A stretch of DNA of 64,000 bases, from positions 1,208,756 through 1,272,755 of the forward strand of contig NZ_LT985196.1 in assembly GCF_900289115.1 (NCBI RefSeq), read 5' to 3'. How positions within the stretch are numbered: the first letter of the stretch is position 1; each line of letters begins with the position of its first letter. The stretch comes from Janibacter massiliensis (GTDB lineage: Bacteria; Actinomycetota; Actinomycetes; Actinomycetales; Dermatophilaceae). The position numbers were made by a program, and so were the translations under genes. Below the pieces are notes generated by a model, which saw nothing but the letters and a program-made list of their open reading frames with translations, did not search any database and had not been told where the DNA came from. Positions 22,969 to 33,038 of the stretch are shown here, piece after piece.

Positions 22969-23987
22969 TCCACCCCACGAACCTCGACGACTGGCGCGCC
23001 TGGCAGCGGGGGACCGACCCGATCGCCCGCCTGCGCGCCGTCCGCAGCGGGGGCCCGAGCGAGGCGCCGCCCACGCGCGCCACCCTCGTCGCCGCCGTCG
23101 ACCGTCCCCGTCACCTCGTCGTCGTCGAGTCCGCGAACCCCAGCTCGCGGGCGGCTCTGCTCGCCGTCCTCGACCACCTGCCCGATGCCGGGCTGCTCGT
23201 GCCCACCTCGCTCGACCCGGCACTGCTCGGTGCGGCGGGCACGTCGACCGAGGTCGACCTGGGCGGCGGGTCGCCGCGGCTGGCGGAGGTGGATACGGTG
23301 TCCGCCGCGGGCCACTACACCGGCCTCGGCGGGGCGGCCTACGACTGGTCCCGTCGGCGTGGGGCACGGTTCGTCACCGTCCAGCACGGGCTGCTCACCC
23401 CGTACGCCCCGCCGCTCGCGCCCGGCACGACGCTGCTCGCGTGGTCGGCCGCCGACGCGGACTTCTGGCGATCCGGGCGGGACGACGTGACGACGCACGT
23501 CGTCGGTTCCCAGCTGCTCCGGGAGGCCGCGGCGCGGCCCGCGGAGGTTCACCCGGACGACCGCCCCGTCTTCCTCGGCCAGCTCCACGGCGCCGAGCTG
23601 TCCCGGTGGGGGATGGCCCGCACCGCCGGCGGCTTCTGCCGCGCCACGCACGCGATCTACCGCCCCCACCCCTCCGAGCGGGACCGCCTCTCCCGCTGGC
23701 AGCACGCCCTGTGGCGACGGCGGGGGATCACCGTCGAGGACCCGGGCACGCCGCTGACGAGCATCGACCGCCCCGTCGTCGGGATGTTCTCCACCGGTGT
23801 GCTCGAGGCCGCCGCCCGCGGCATCCCGAGCTGGGTCACCCACGTCGCACCCCCGGCCTGGCTTAAGGAGTTCTGGGAGCGGTACGGCCTCTCCCGGTGG
23901 GGCGACGACCCGACCCCGGCGCCCTCGCTCCCGCCGGTCGAACCCGCCGCGGCCATCGCCGCCCACCTCGTCGGAGGCGCACCGTGA
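22959..23987 (+). CDS. Polysialyltransferase-like / capsule glycosyltransferase-like protein
   Basis: A 342-residue protein of GT-B appearance. It has an N-terminal half with HLVVVESANPSSRAALLAVL and FVTVQHGLLTPYAPPLAPGT, then DVTTHVVGSQLLREAA, VFLGQLHGAELSR, CRATHAIYRPHPSERD and SIDRPVVGMFSTGVLEAA. The HP-E type motif (RPHPSE) and the S-T region (FSTGVLEAA) correspond to features of bacterial polysialyltransferases and other nonulosonate/Kdo-type transferases. It sits directly before the CMP-nonulosonate synthetase gene, which strengthens that reading. Length is short for the family. Function remains an inference from motifs and neighbours. Confidence 0.6.
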   Translation: MGLIHPTNLDDWRAWQRGTDPIARLRAVRSGGPSEAPPTRATLVAAVDRPRHLVVVESANPSSRAALLAVLDHLPDAGLLVPTSLDPALLGAAGTSTEVDLGGGSPRLAEVDTVSAAGHYTGLGGAAYDWSRRRGARFVTVQHGLLTPYAPPLAPGTTLLAWSAADADFWRSGRDDVTTHVVGSQLLREAAARPAEVHPDDRPVFLGQLHGAELSRWGMARTAGGFCRATHAIYRPHPSERDRLSRWQHALWRRRGITVEDPGTPLTSIDRPVVGMFSTGVLEAAARGIPSWVTHVAPPAWLKEFWERYGLSRWGDDPTPAPSLPPVEPAAAIAAHLVGGAP

Positions 23988-24757
23988 CGTCGACGACCAC
24001 GCCCGCGGAAGCCGCCCACGACGGCCGCGTCCTCGTCCTCGTCCCCGCCCGCGGGGGCAGCAAGGGCATCCCCCGCAAGAACCTCCTGCCCGTCGCCGGG
24101 CGCCCCCTCATCGAGTGGACGATCCGTCAGGCGCTCGCGATGACCGCGGTCGGCGACGGCCGGGCCGACGTCGTCGTCTCCACCGACGACGAGGAGATCG
24201 CGCGCACCGCCCGGCACGCCGGTGCCCAGGTGCCCTTCCTCCGCCCGGCCGAGCTCGCGCAGGACACGACGGCGACCGAGCCCGTCGTCCTCCACGCGAT
24301 CGACGAGATGACGGCGCTCGGGCGCGCGCCGGAGACCGTCATGCTCCTCCAGGCGACCTCCCCGATCCGGCAGGACGGCACGCTCGACCGGGCGCTGACG
24401 GAGTTCGAGACCTCCGGCGCCGACTCGATGGTCGGGGTCGTCCCGCAGGCACCCTTCCTGTGGTGGGCGAGCGACCCGCCGCGCGCCGACTACGACGTCA
24501 CCGCCCGGCCCCGGCGCCAGGACCTCACCCGTGAGCAGCTGCGCTTCCGGGAGACCGGATCCCTCTACGTCACCCGCACCCGGGTCTACCGGGACCTGGG
24601 CAACCGGCTCGGCGGGCGCACCGCGCTCTTCGAGATGGACGAGGTGGAGGGTGTCGACATCGACACCGACATCGACCTGCGGATCACCGACGCCTTCCTG
24701 CTCGCGCAGGAACGGCGTCACTTCGAGACCACCGAACGCGCGAAGGACGAGGCATGA
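23984..24757 (+). CDS. CMP-nonulosonic acid synthetase (acylneuraminate cytidylyltransferase, NeuA-like)
   Basis: Activates a sialic-acid-like sugar with CTP. The 257 residues include PARGGSKGIPRKN (21-33), the nucleotide-binding loop of the family, DVVVSTDDEEIA, LLQATSPIRQ and VEGVDIDTDIDL, whose Asp pair would bind metal. The first 14 residues are an extra tail. It overlaps the preceding stop by 4 bp (GTGA), and its stop overlaps the ATG of the synthase gene. Which nonulosonate is used (Neu5Ac, Kdn, legionaminic or pseudaminic acid) cannot be decided; enzymes for the acetamido precursors are not in this window. Confidence 0.88.
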   Translation: MTSTTTPAEAAHDGRVLVLVPARGGSKGIPRKNLLPVAGRPLIEWTIRQALAMTAVGDGRADVVVSTDDEEIARTARHAGAQVPFLRPAELAQDTTATEPVVLHAIDEMTALGRAPETVMLLQATSPIRQDGTLDRALTEFETSGADSMVGVVPQAPFLWWASDPPRADYDVTARPRRQDLTREQLRFRETGSLYVTRTRVYRDLGNRLGGRTALFEMDEVEGVDIDTDIDLRITDAFLLAQERRHFETTERAKDEA

Positions 24758-26682
24758 CGGACCAGACCACCCCGGTGACGGGGACCACGGTGCGGATCGG
24801 CGAGCGGACGATCGGACCCGGCCAGCCGGCCTTCCTCATCGCCGAGATCGGGATCAACCACAACGGTTCGCTCGAGCTCGCCAAGCGCCTCGTCGACCTG
24901 TCCGCCGACGCGGGGGCGGACTGCGTGAAGTTCCAGATGCGGGACATGAAGGCGCTCTACCGGCAGGGCGACGGGTCGAGCGCGGGGGAGGACCTCGGCC
25001 CGCAGTACACCCTCGACCTCCTCTCGAAGTTCTCCCTCACCAACGACGAGCTCTTCGAGGCCTTCGACCACGCGCGGGCCCGCGGCGTCGAGGTCATGTG
25101 CACCCCGTGGGACCGCCCGTCGGTCGACGCGCTCGTCGGCTACGGCCTGCCGGCGCTGAAGATCGCCTCGGCCGACCTGACGAACCACGATCTCGTCTCC
25201 TACGCCGCGGCCACCGGCGTGCCGCTCATCCTCTCCACGGGGATGTCGAGCGAGGAGGAGATCGTCGAGACCGCACGGCTCGTGCGCGAGAGCGGCACGC
25301 CGTTCGTCATGCTCCACTGCCAGTCGACGTACCCGGCGCCGTTCAAGGACGTCAACCTCCGGTACATGGCGCGGATCGGCGAGCTCGCCGGGTGCCCGGT
25401 CGGGTACTCCGGGCACGAGCGCGGGTTCCACGTCCCGCTCGCGGCCGTCGCGCTCGGGGCGAGCGTGATCGAGAAGCACGTCACCGTCGACCGCGGGATG
25501 GAGGGCAACGACCACAAGGTGAGCCTCCTGCCCGACGAGCTCGCCGCGATGGTCCGGCAGACCCGCGAGCTCGAGCAGGCGATGGGCTCGGCCGCGCCGC
25601 GGGCGGTGTCCACCGGCGAGATGATGAACCGGGCGAACCTGGCCAAGTCGCTTGTCGCGACACGGTGGATCGAGGCCGGCGAGGTCGTCCGGCCGGAGGA
25701 CGTGGACGTGAAGAGCCCCGGCCGCGGTCTGCAGCCGAACGCGCTGTCCCGCTTGATCGGCCGAACGATGAGGCGCCCCATCGCCGTCGGCGACTTCTTC
25801 TACGCCACGGACCTCTCCGACGCGGTGCCCCGTGGCCGAGACTTCGACTTCCGCCGACCGTGGGGGCTGCCGGTTCGATATCACGACCTCGACACCCTCG
25901 TCGCGGACTGCACCCCCGATTTCGTCGAGTTCCACCTCTCGTTCCGGGACATGGAGATCGACCCCGCCGAGATGCTCTCGGACCGGCTGCCCTTCACCTT
26001 CACGTGCCACACCCCGGACCTGTACGCCGGCGACTTCATCATCGATCTGGCCAGCGATGATGCCGAGGTCAGGCATCGGTCGGTGCGTGAGGTGCAACGG
26101 GTCATCGACCTGACCCGACGGCTCACGATGTGGTTCGAGGTGCCCGCGCCCCCGGTCGTCGTCGCCACCCTCGGAGGGTTCACGGGGGACGTGCACCTGG
26201 ACCCCTCGCGCCGCGGGGAGCGGTACGACCGGGTGGCCGAGGGACTGGCGCAGCTCGACAACCAGGACGTACGCCTGACCGCCCAGACCCTCCCGCCGTT
26301 CCCCTGGCTGATGGGTGGGCAGCAGTTCCACAACCTCTTCATGGACCCGGCCGACACCGCGCTGTTCTGCGAGCGGACCGGGACCCGCCTCACCTTGGAC
26401 GTCTCGCACACCAAGCTCGCCACCAACCACCTCGGCACCTCCTTCGAGGAGGCGGTAGCGGTGCTCGCTCCCTTCACCGACCACCTCCACCTCGCCGACG
26501 CGTCGGGGGTCGATGGGGAGGGCCCACAGATCGGGGACGGGGACATCGACTGGCCACGTCTGGCGCAGCAGCTCGACGAGCTCGCCCCGGGTGTCGGCTT
26601 CATCCCCGAGATCTGGCAGGGCCACGTCAACCGCGGTGAGGGCTTCTGGACCGCGCTCGAGCGCCTCGAGGCGTGGTTCTGA
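24754..26682 (+). CDS. NeuB-type nonulosonic acid synthase fused to a xylose-isomerase-like TIM barrel
   Basis: A 642-residue fusion, about twice the usual NeuB length. Residues 22-285 form the PEP-condensing NeuB barrel (EIGINHNG 31-38, STGM 161-164, EKH 240-242, QSTYPAP). Residues 295-350 form the antifreeze-like SAF domain. From about 365 to the end is a second barrel of the AP-endonuclease-2 / xylose-isomerase class: VEFHLSF, DVSHTK 549-554, HLHLAD 577-582, EGPQIGDGDIDW and PEIWQGH 618-624 keep the acidic and His residues that bind metal in sugar isomerases. The extra domain may make or modify the sugar acceptor. The next gene begins after the stop. ATG overlaps the upstream stop. Confidence 0.88.
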   Translation: MTDQTTPVTGTTVRIGERTIGPGQPAFLIAEIGINHNGSLELAKRLVDLSADAGADCVKFQMRDMKALYRQGDGSSAGEDLGPQYTLDLLSKFSLTNDELFEAFDHARARGVEVMCTPWDRPSVDALVGYGLPALKIASADLTNHDLVSYAAATGVPLILSTGMSSEEEIVETARLVRESGTPFVMLHCQSTYPAPFKDVNLRYMARIGELAGCPVGYSGHERGFHVPLAAVALGASVIEKHVTVDRGMEGNDHKVSLLPDELAAMVRQTRELEQAMGSAAPRAVSTGEMMNRANLAKSLVATRWIEAGEVVRPEDVDVKSPGRGLQPNALSRLIGRTMRRPIAVGDFFYATDLSDAVPRGRDFDFRRPWGLPVRYHDLDTLVADCTPDFVEFHLSFRDMEIDPAEMLSDRLPFTFTCHTPDLYAGDFIIDLASDDAEVRHRSVREVQRVIDLTRRLTMWFEVPAPPVVVATLGGFTGDVHLDPSRRGERYDRVAEGLAQLDNQDVRLTAQTLPPFPWLMGGQQFHNLFMDPADTALFCERTGTRLTLDVSHTKLATNHLGTSFEEAVAVLAPFTDHLHLADASGVDGEGPQIGDGDIDWPRLAQQLDELAPGVGFIPEIWQGHVNRGEGFWTALERLEAWF

Positions 26683-26684
26683 CG

Positions 26685-27749
26685 ATGGTCGTGCCCACCC
26701 GTCGCACCGCGCTGTGGGTCGTGCCGGTCGCCGACCTCGCCGGGGTCGCACGTCACGTCCTCGACGTCGTGCGGGTGGGTCTGCCTGGGTGGTCGCTCGT
26801 CGTCCTGTGTCCGCCGGGGCCGCTCGCCGACCGGCTCGTCGCGCAGGGGGCGGCGGTCGTCGCCGATCCCGGCTTCGGCGTCGACGCCGGCCCGACCTCG
26901 TCCGTGCGGGTGCTGCGATCGACGATCCGGGCGCTCCGACCGGAGGTGACCCACAGCCACCTCGCGTTCGCCGACGTCGTCCTCGCCGCCGCGCCGGGCG
27001 ACACCCTGCGGGTGAGCACCGAGCACGGCATCGCCGGCGACCGGCTGCTCTACCAGTCGGGGGCGGCACGGGCCCGGCTCAAGGCGGCGATGCACGCTGC
27101 ACGTATCCGGCGGTTCGACCGGCTCCTCGCGGTCTCCCACGCGACGGCCGACGCCATGCGGGCCGCCTGGCACGTCACCGCACCGATCACGGTCATCCCC
27201 AACGGGGTCGACCCGGTGGGACGCCCGCAGCCGGCGCCGGACGCGGACGGCGGGGTGCACGTCGTCTCGATCTCGCGCCTCGCACCGGAGAAGCGGATCC
27301 CCCAGCTGCTCGAGGCCTTCGCCCTCGTCCGGCAGCGCGAGCCCCTGGCCCGCCTCACGCTCGCCGGGACCGGGCCGCTCGAGCGCGAGCTGCGCGCGAC
27401 CGTCGACCGACTGGGGCTGCAGGACGCCGTGACGATGCCCGGTTTCGTCGACGCGGCGGACCTGCTCGGCCGGGCGGACGTCCTCGTCCAGCTGTCGGCG
27501 TGGGAGAACTGCAGCTACTCGCTGCTCGACGCCGTCGCCCGCGGGGTCGGCGTCGTCGCCTCTCCGGTGGGAGGCAATCCCGAGCTGCTGCCGCCCCGGT
27601 GCCTGGCCGACCCCGCCGACCACGATGCGGTCGCCGCTGCGATCCTCGCGCAGGCCGAGCCGGGGCCGACACGACCGTCACTGCCCGCCACCGTTCCGAC
27701 GGTCGCGGCGATGGCCGCTCGGATCGCCGAGGTGTACGAGAGTCTCTGA
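26685..27749 (+). CDS. Glycosyltransferase family 4
   Basis: A 354-residue GT-B enzyme: TALWVVPVADLAGVARHVLD, RVSTEHGIAGDRLL, RFDRLLAVSHATADAM, TVIPNGVDPVGRPQ, VHVVSISRLAPEKRIPQLLEA, DLLGRADVLVQLSAWENCSYSLLDAVARG (seen in pieces) and VVASPVGGNPELLP. The PNGVD and SRLAPEKR motifs are standard for GT4. The ENCSYSLLDA segment replaces the usual E-x7-E, with the second Glu changed to Asp. The ATG chosen lies just after the synthase stop. It is the last gene of the operon and converges on the tyrosine kinase gene. Confidence 0.82.
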   Translation: MVVPTRRTALWVVPVADLAGVARHVLDVVRVGLPGWSLVVLCPPGPLADRLVAQGAAVVADPGFGVDAGPTSSVRVLRSTIRALRPEVTHSHLAFADVVLAAAPGDTLRVSTEHGIAGDRLLYQSGAARARLKAAMHAARIRRFDRLLAVSHATADAMRAAWHVTAPITVIPNGVDPVGRPQPAPDADGGVHVVSISRLAPEKRIPQLLEAFALVRQREPLARLTLAGTGPLERELRATVDRLGLQDAVTMPGFVDAADLLGRADVLVQLSAWENCSYSLLDAVARGVGVVASPVGGNPELLPPRCLADPADHDAVAAAILAQAEPGPTRPSLPATVPTVAAMAARIAEVYESL

Positions 27750-27771
27750 GCGCGCGGCGCGGGGTTCGGCC

Positions 27772-29229
27772 TCAGCCGACCGTCGTCCGCCGCCGGACGC
27801 TCTTGGCGCCCTTCGCCTCGCGGCGCGACTTCCGCCCGGGCGGCGCGGTCTCCGGCGCGCGGTACTCGTACGTCTTCCCGTACCCGCCCTGGCCGTACCC
27901 GTAGCCGTACATGACCGCCCCGAGCCCCTTCTTCGGCGCGCGGTTCATGACGACGCCGAACAGCCGACCCCCGACCTGGTCGAGGATCTTCCGGCACAGC
28001 TCGAGCTGCTCCTTGCGGGTCTGACCGGTGTGGATGACGAGGATCGCGCCGTCGGCCTGGGCCGTGAGGAGACCGCCGTCGGTCACCGGCAGCAGGGGCG
28101 GGGCGTCGAGGACGACGAACGCGTCCCGGCCGAGCTCCTCCAGGAGGCGACGCATCCGCTGGGAGCCGACGAGCTCGCTCGGGTTCGGGGGGATGCGTCC
28201 GCTGGCGATGGCGCGCAGGCCGGGCTGGTCGGTCTCCTGGAGGGCGACCTCGAGCGGGACGTGCCCGGCGAGCAGCTCGGTGAGGCCGACGCTCGGGTCG
28301 AGGCCGAGGACGTTCGCGATCTGGGGCCGGCGGAGGTCACCGTCGACGAGCACCGTCGGCTGGCCGGCCTTCGCCAGGACCCGGGCGAGGTTCGCCGCGA
28401 TCGTCGACTTGCCCTCGCCCTGGTTCGCGCTCGTGACGACGAGGCTCTTCGGCTGGTTGTCGACGTCGACGAACCGGAGGTTGGTCCGCAGGGTGCGCAT
28501 GGCCTCGGCTGCCTGCCCGAGGTCGTCGACGCCGTCCTTCGACCGATTGGCGAGATCGTCGCTCTCTGCGATGACGGCGAGCACGCTCGCCCCGGCCAGC
28601 TCCTCGGCGTCCTCGGCGTGGCGGAGGCGGACGTCGATCTGCTTGCGCAGGAGGCCCCACAGGTACCCCAGGAGGATCCCCGCGAGCAGACCGATGCCGA
28701 GGTTGACCGGCCAGTTCGGCGACGACGGCCGCCCGGGCGCGACGGCGTCGTGGAGCGGGCGCATCCGGGCGACGTTCCGCTCGACCGCCCGCCGGTCGTA
28801 GTTCGCCTCGAGGAGTGCGGCCTGGGTGGCGAGCGCGTCCGAGGCGGCGTTCGCGAGCTCCTGGGCGTCGGTCGGGGTCGGCGACGTCGCCTCGATGACG
28901 ATGATGTTGCCGGCCTTGCTGGGGACCGCGCTGAACGATCCGCGCGGGGTCCGACCGTCCTTGGTGTCCTTCGCGAGCTGCTCGGCCACGAGCGACGATC
29001 CGGCGAGTGTCCGGAACGTCGCGGCCTTCGTCTCCGCCAGGGCCGTGCTCGACATCGCCTCCGGGACGCTGTCGTTCGACCCGGCGACGACGATCGATGA
29101 CGACCGGGCGGTGTACTGCACCGGCCTCGTCGCCGTGTAGAGCGCGGCGAGGGCCAGGCACAGCAGCGAGGAGACGATGATCGGGCGTGCGCTGGCCCGG
29201 GTCAGGCGGAGGAAGTCGAGGACGGTCAC
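27772..29229 (-). CDS. Polysaccharide co-polymerase and bacterial tyrosine kinase (Wzc/CapAB-like)
   Basis: A 485-residue fusion controlling chain length and export. A short Wzz-type part has membrane helices near residues 15-33 and 172-195 around an outside domain. The cytosolic kinase has Walker A SANQGEGKST (267-276), Walker A' LVDGDLRRP (294-302) and Walker B VVLDAPP (372-378). A tyrosine cluster (Tyr441, 443, 445, 450, 454, 456) is the autophosphorylation tail, followed by a basic end. In Firmicutes these two parts are separate genes; in Actinobacteria fusion is usual. GTG start with AGGTAGG upstream. Its probable phosphatase is encoded divergently 122 bp away. Confidence 0.92.
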   Translation of the reverse strand: MTVLDFLRLTRASARPIIVSSLLCLALAALYTATRPVQYTARSSSIVVAGSNDSVPEAMSSTALAETKAATFRTLAGSSLVAEQLAKDTKDGRTPRGSFSAVPSKAGNIIVIEATSPTPTDAQELANAASDALATQAALLEANYDRRAVERNVARMRPLHDAVAPGRPSSPNWPVNLGIGLLAGILLGYLWGLLRKQIDVRLRHAEDAEELAGASVLAVIAESDDLANRSKDGVDDLGQAAEAMRTLRTNLRFVDVDNQPKSLVVTSANQGEGKSTIAANLARVLAKAGQPTVLVDGDLRRPQIANVLGLDPSVGLTELLAGHVPLEVALQETDQPGLRAIASGRIPPNPSELVGSQRMRRLLEELGRDAFVVLDAPPLLPVTDGGLLTAQADGAILVIHTGQTRKEQLELCRKILDQVGGRLFGVVMNRAPKKGLGAVMYGYGYGQGGYGKTYEYRAPETAPPGRKSRREAKGAKSVRRRTTVG

Positions 29230-29351
29230 GCGGCCTACCTGGTCAGGAATCGGGGGATCAGGGTGAGGGTACAGACCGTTCCGGTTCGGGGTGGGGACTT
29301 TCCGCGTGACGGCAGGACGCCGACCGCGGCGGCGTCTACGCTGCTGCCACC

Positions 29352-29918
29352 ATGCCGTTCGATCCCTCCGCATCGCCGGACCCGCCGCTGCGGGTCCTCT
29401 TCGTGTGCACGGCGAACATCTGCCGGTCGGCCTTCGCCCACGTCGTCGCGCGGTCGTGGGCACGGTCGCGCAGCTGGCCCCTGGAGGTGGCGAGCGCCGG
29501 CACCCACGGCTGGTCCGCGGCGCCGATGGACGAGGCGATGGCGGCGGAGGCGGCCTCCCGGGGGTTCGACCCCGCCCCGTTCCGCAGCCGACCGGTGACC
29601 CACGACCTCGTCCGCGCCACGGACCTCGTGGTGACGATGACGACGGAGCACCGTGACTGGCTCCTGCAGGACTGGCCGGGGCTCGTGAGCAAGGTCGTCA
29701 CCCTCGGCCAGGTCGACCGGGCGTGCGAGGCCACCCCGGGGTTCGTCGTCGGGCGGGAGCTCGTCGGCGCGATCCGGCAGGCCGGGGGACGCCCCGACCC
29801 CGGTGACGACGTCGTCGACCCGTACCGCCGCGGGGCGGAGGCGGCCCGCCGCTGCGCGGACGACCTCGTCGACCGTCTGGAGCGCACGGTCCCGCGGATC
29901 GCCGGGGTCACGGGGTGA
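29352..29918 (+). CDS. Low-molecular-weight protein-tyrosine phosphatase (Wzb-like)
   Basis: A 188-residue phosphatase. The P-loop CTANICRS starts at Cys19 with Arg25 closing the C-x5-R motif, and the general acid is Asp156 in DPYRRG. It is longer than typical Wzb (about 145) because of an insert around residues 118-150. It probably dephosphorylates the tyrosine kinase encoded divergently, resetting polymer synthesis. TACGCT nine bases before the ATG could be the -10 box of a nearly leaderless mRNA. The stop overlaps the GTG of the polymerase-like gene. Confidence 0.9.
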   Translation: MPFDPSASPDPPLRVLFVCTANICRSAFAHVVARSWARSRSWPLEVASAGTHGWSAAPMDEAMAAEAASRGFDPAPFRSRPVTHDLVRATDLVVTMTTEHRDWLLQDWPGLVSKVVTLGQVDRACEATPGFVVGRELVGAIRQAGGRPDPGDDVVDPYRRGAEAARRCADDLVDRLERTVPRIAGVTG

Positions 29919-31095
29919 CCGCGCCCGCGGCCCTCACCGCATGGGACCTGCCGACGGCCAGCGCCACCGAGACGGCGCGCCGGGAGCGGTCGACAGTCAT
30001 CCCCGTGTTCCTCCTCGCGGTGCTCCTCCCGCTCGACCGCCTGTCGGCCGGCGGGTTCCCGCTCTCGGAGTTCGCCGCCGGGGGGATCTGCGCGTGGGCG
30101 CTGACCCGCCGTACGACGATGCCGGTGCGGTCCTCGGCGTGGCTCGTCCCCGTCATCGCGCTCCTGCCGCTCGTGCTCGCCGTGAGCGGGCTGGTCAACG
30201 ACGTCACCGCCGTCCGCCGGATGCTCCACGTCCTGCTGTGGTGCGGGTTCGTGTGCCTCATCGCCGTCGGCAAGGTGCACCTGCTCTCGCTCGCCCGGGG
30301 CCTGGGTGTCGGTCTCCTCATCGGGCTGCTGTCGTGGTTCGCGGGCGTCGACGCGGGCTACGGGGACCGCCTCACGGGCTGGATGGCCGACCCCAACGCC
30401 GCCGGGATGTTCTTCGTCGGCTTCGGCGCGATCGCCGTCGCCTTCCACCGGTCGTGGTGGGCGCGCCTCGGCCTGGTCGCCCTGATCGTCGCCGGGACGA
30501 ACCTCACGCAGTCGCGCACGTCGCTGTTCGCCCTGGGGATGATCGCCGTCGTCGTCCTCGCCACCCGCCTCCTGCCGCGGACGCCTGCCCTGGCCGGTTC
30601 GGCCGTCCTCGCGTGGGTCGTCCAAGGACGGTCCGAGGAGTTCCGCACCGAGGGCCAGTTCGCCGACCGGGAGGGCAGCGACATCCTCCGCGCGCGGATC
30701 TACGAGATCGAGCGGGAGGACATCGCGCTGTCGCCGTGGATCGGCAACGGGCCGGGCACGGCGCGCGTCGACCTCGACGGCGACACGTTCTTCTACCACT
30801 CGAGCTACCTCGCGATCCGCGCCGAGGGCGGATGGCTGGCGTACGCCGTGATGATCGGGTTCGTCGCGCTGGCCGTCGTCCTTCTCCGGCGGGCGCCCAA
30901 GGGGCACACCCGCTCGTGGGTCGAGGCAGCGGTCGCCGCCGTCCTCGTCTGCGCGCTCAACCTCGGCGAGGTGCTCCTCGCCTTCCCCATGGCCGTCGCG
31001 CTCGGCGCAGCCTTCCACCTCGCCCTGCACCCGGCCGCGGCGACCGATGCCCGCCCCACCGGAACCTCGCCACGACCGACCCCCACGGAGACCTC

Positions 31096-31099
<4 letters not shown>
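29915..31099 (+). CDS. O-antigen ligase/polymerase-like membrane protein (Wzy/WaaL type)
   Basis: A 394-residue polytopic protein with around ten hydrophobic segments ([57 protein letters not shown] and others) and one large outside loop near residues 230-300. The loop carries [24 protein letters not shown] and [15 protein letters not shown], matching the pattern of the O-antigen ligase family, where an Arg and a His in this loop are needed. [11 protein letters not shown] is also typical. It would polymerise or ligate repeat units. GTG start overlapping the phosphatase stop; its stop overlaps gmd. Confidence 0.82.
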
Positions 31100-32078
<979 letters not shown>

Positions 32079-32082
<4 letters not shown>

Positions 32083-33038
32083 GCCCCCGTCGGGCGTTCA
32101 TCACGGGGATCACCGGGCAGGACGGCGGGTACCTCGCCGAACGGCTGCTCGCCGACGGCTGGGAGGTCCACGGGCTCGTCCGACCCGACGACGACGCCCA
32201 CTCGACGTTCGAGGGGGCGGCCGAGGTCGCGCTCCACCGGCAGGACATCCTCGACCACGACGCGGTCGACGCGATCGTCGCCGACGTCGCGCCCGAGCAC
32301 CTGTACAACCTCGCGGGGATGTCCTCGGTCGCGCTCGCGTGGGAGCGGCCCCGGGGGGCGGCGCGGATCAACGCCGTCGGTGCCGTCGGACTCATGGAGG
32401 CGGCCTGGCGGGTGCAGGAGCGGACCGGGACACCCGTGCGCTTCGTCCAGGCGTCCTCGGCCGAGATCTTCGGACAGCCGGACACCGCGCCCCAGGACGA
32501 GTCGACCCCGCTGCGCCCGGTCAACCCCTACGGCGCCGCGAAGGCCTATGCCCACCTGTGCGCCGGGGTCTACCGCGCGCGGGGCCTGCACGCCTCGAGC
32601 CTCGTGCTCTACAACCACGAGTCGCCGCGGCGGCCGGAGAGCTTCGTCACCCGGAAGATCACCGCGGCCGTCGCGCGGATCGCCCAGGGGTCGGACGAGG
32701 TCCTCGCGCTGGGCAACCTCGACGCCCGCCGGGACTGGGGCTGGGCGCCGGACTACGTCGACGCGATGGTCCGGGCGGCCGAGCACGAGGCCGCCGACGA
32801 CTACGTCATCGGGACCGGCCGCTCGCACTCGGTGCGCGAGCTCGTCGCCGCCGCGTTCGCCCGTGTGGGGATCGAGGACTGGGACGGGCGGGTGCGCATC
32901 GACCCGCGGTTCGTCCGCCCCGTCGACGCGACCGAGCTCGTCGCCGACGCGACCCGGGCGCGCACCCGGCTCGGCTGGGCCCCGACCATGGGGTTCGTGG
33001 AGATCGTCGCCCGGATGGTCGAGGCCGACCTGCGATGA
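32079..33038 (+). CDS. Second GDP-mannose 4,6-dehydratase-like SDR
   Basis: A 319-residue homologue of the gene just before it. It shares the same landmarks: GITGQDG (10-16), QASSAEIFG (124-132), Tyr151 and Lys155 in [23 protein letters not shown] and NLDARRDWG. It has a shorter N-terminal nucleotide region and differs in the sugar-contact segments. It may be a second dehydratase with another specificity, or an enzyme acting on the 4-keto product; typical GDP-4-keto-6-deoxymannose reductases look less like Gmd than this does. Both ends overlap neighbouring genes by 4 bp. Confidence 0.82.
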
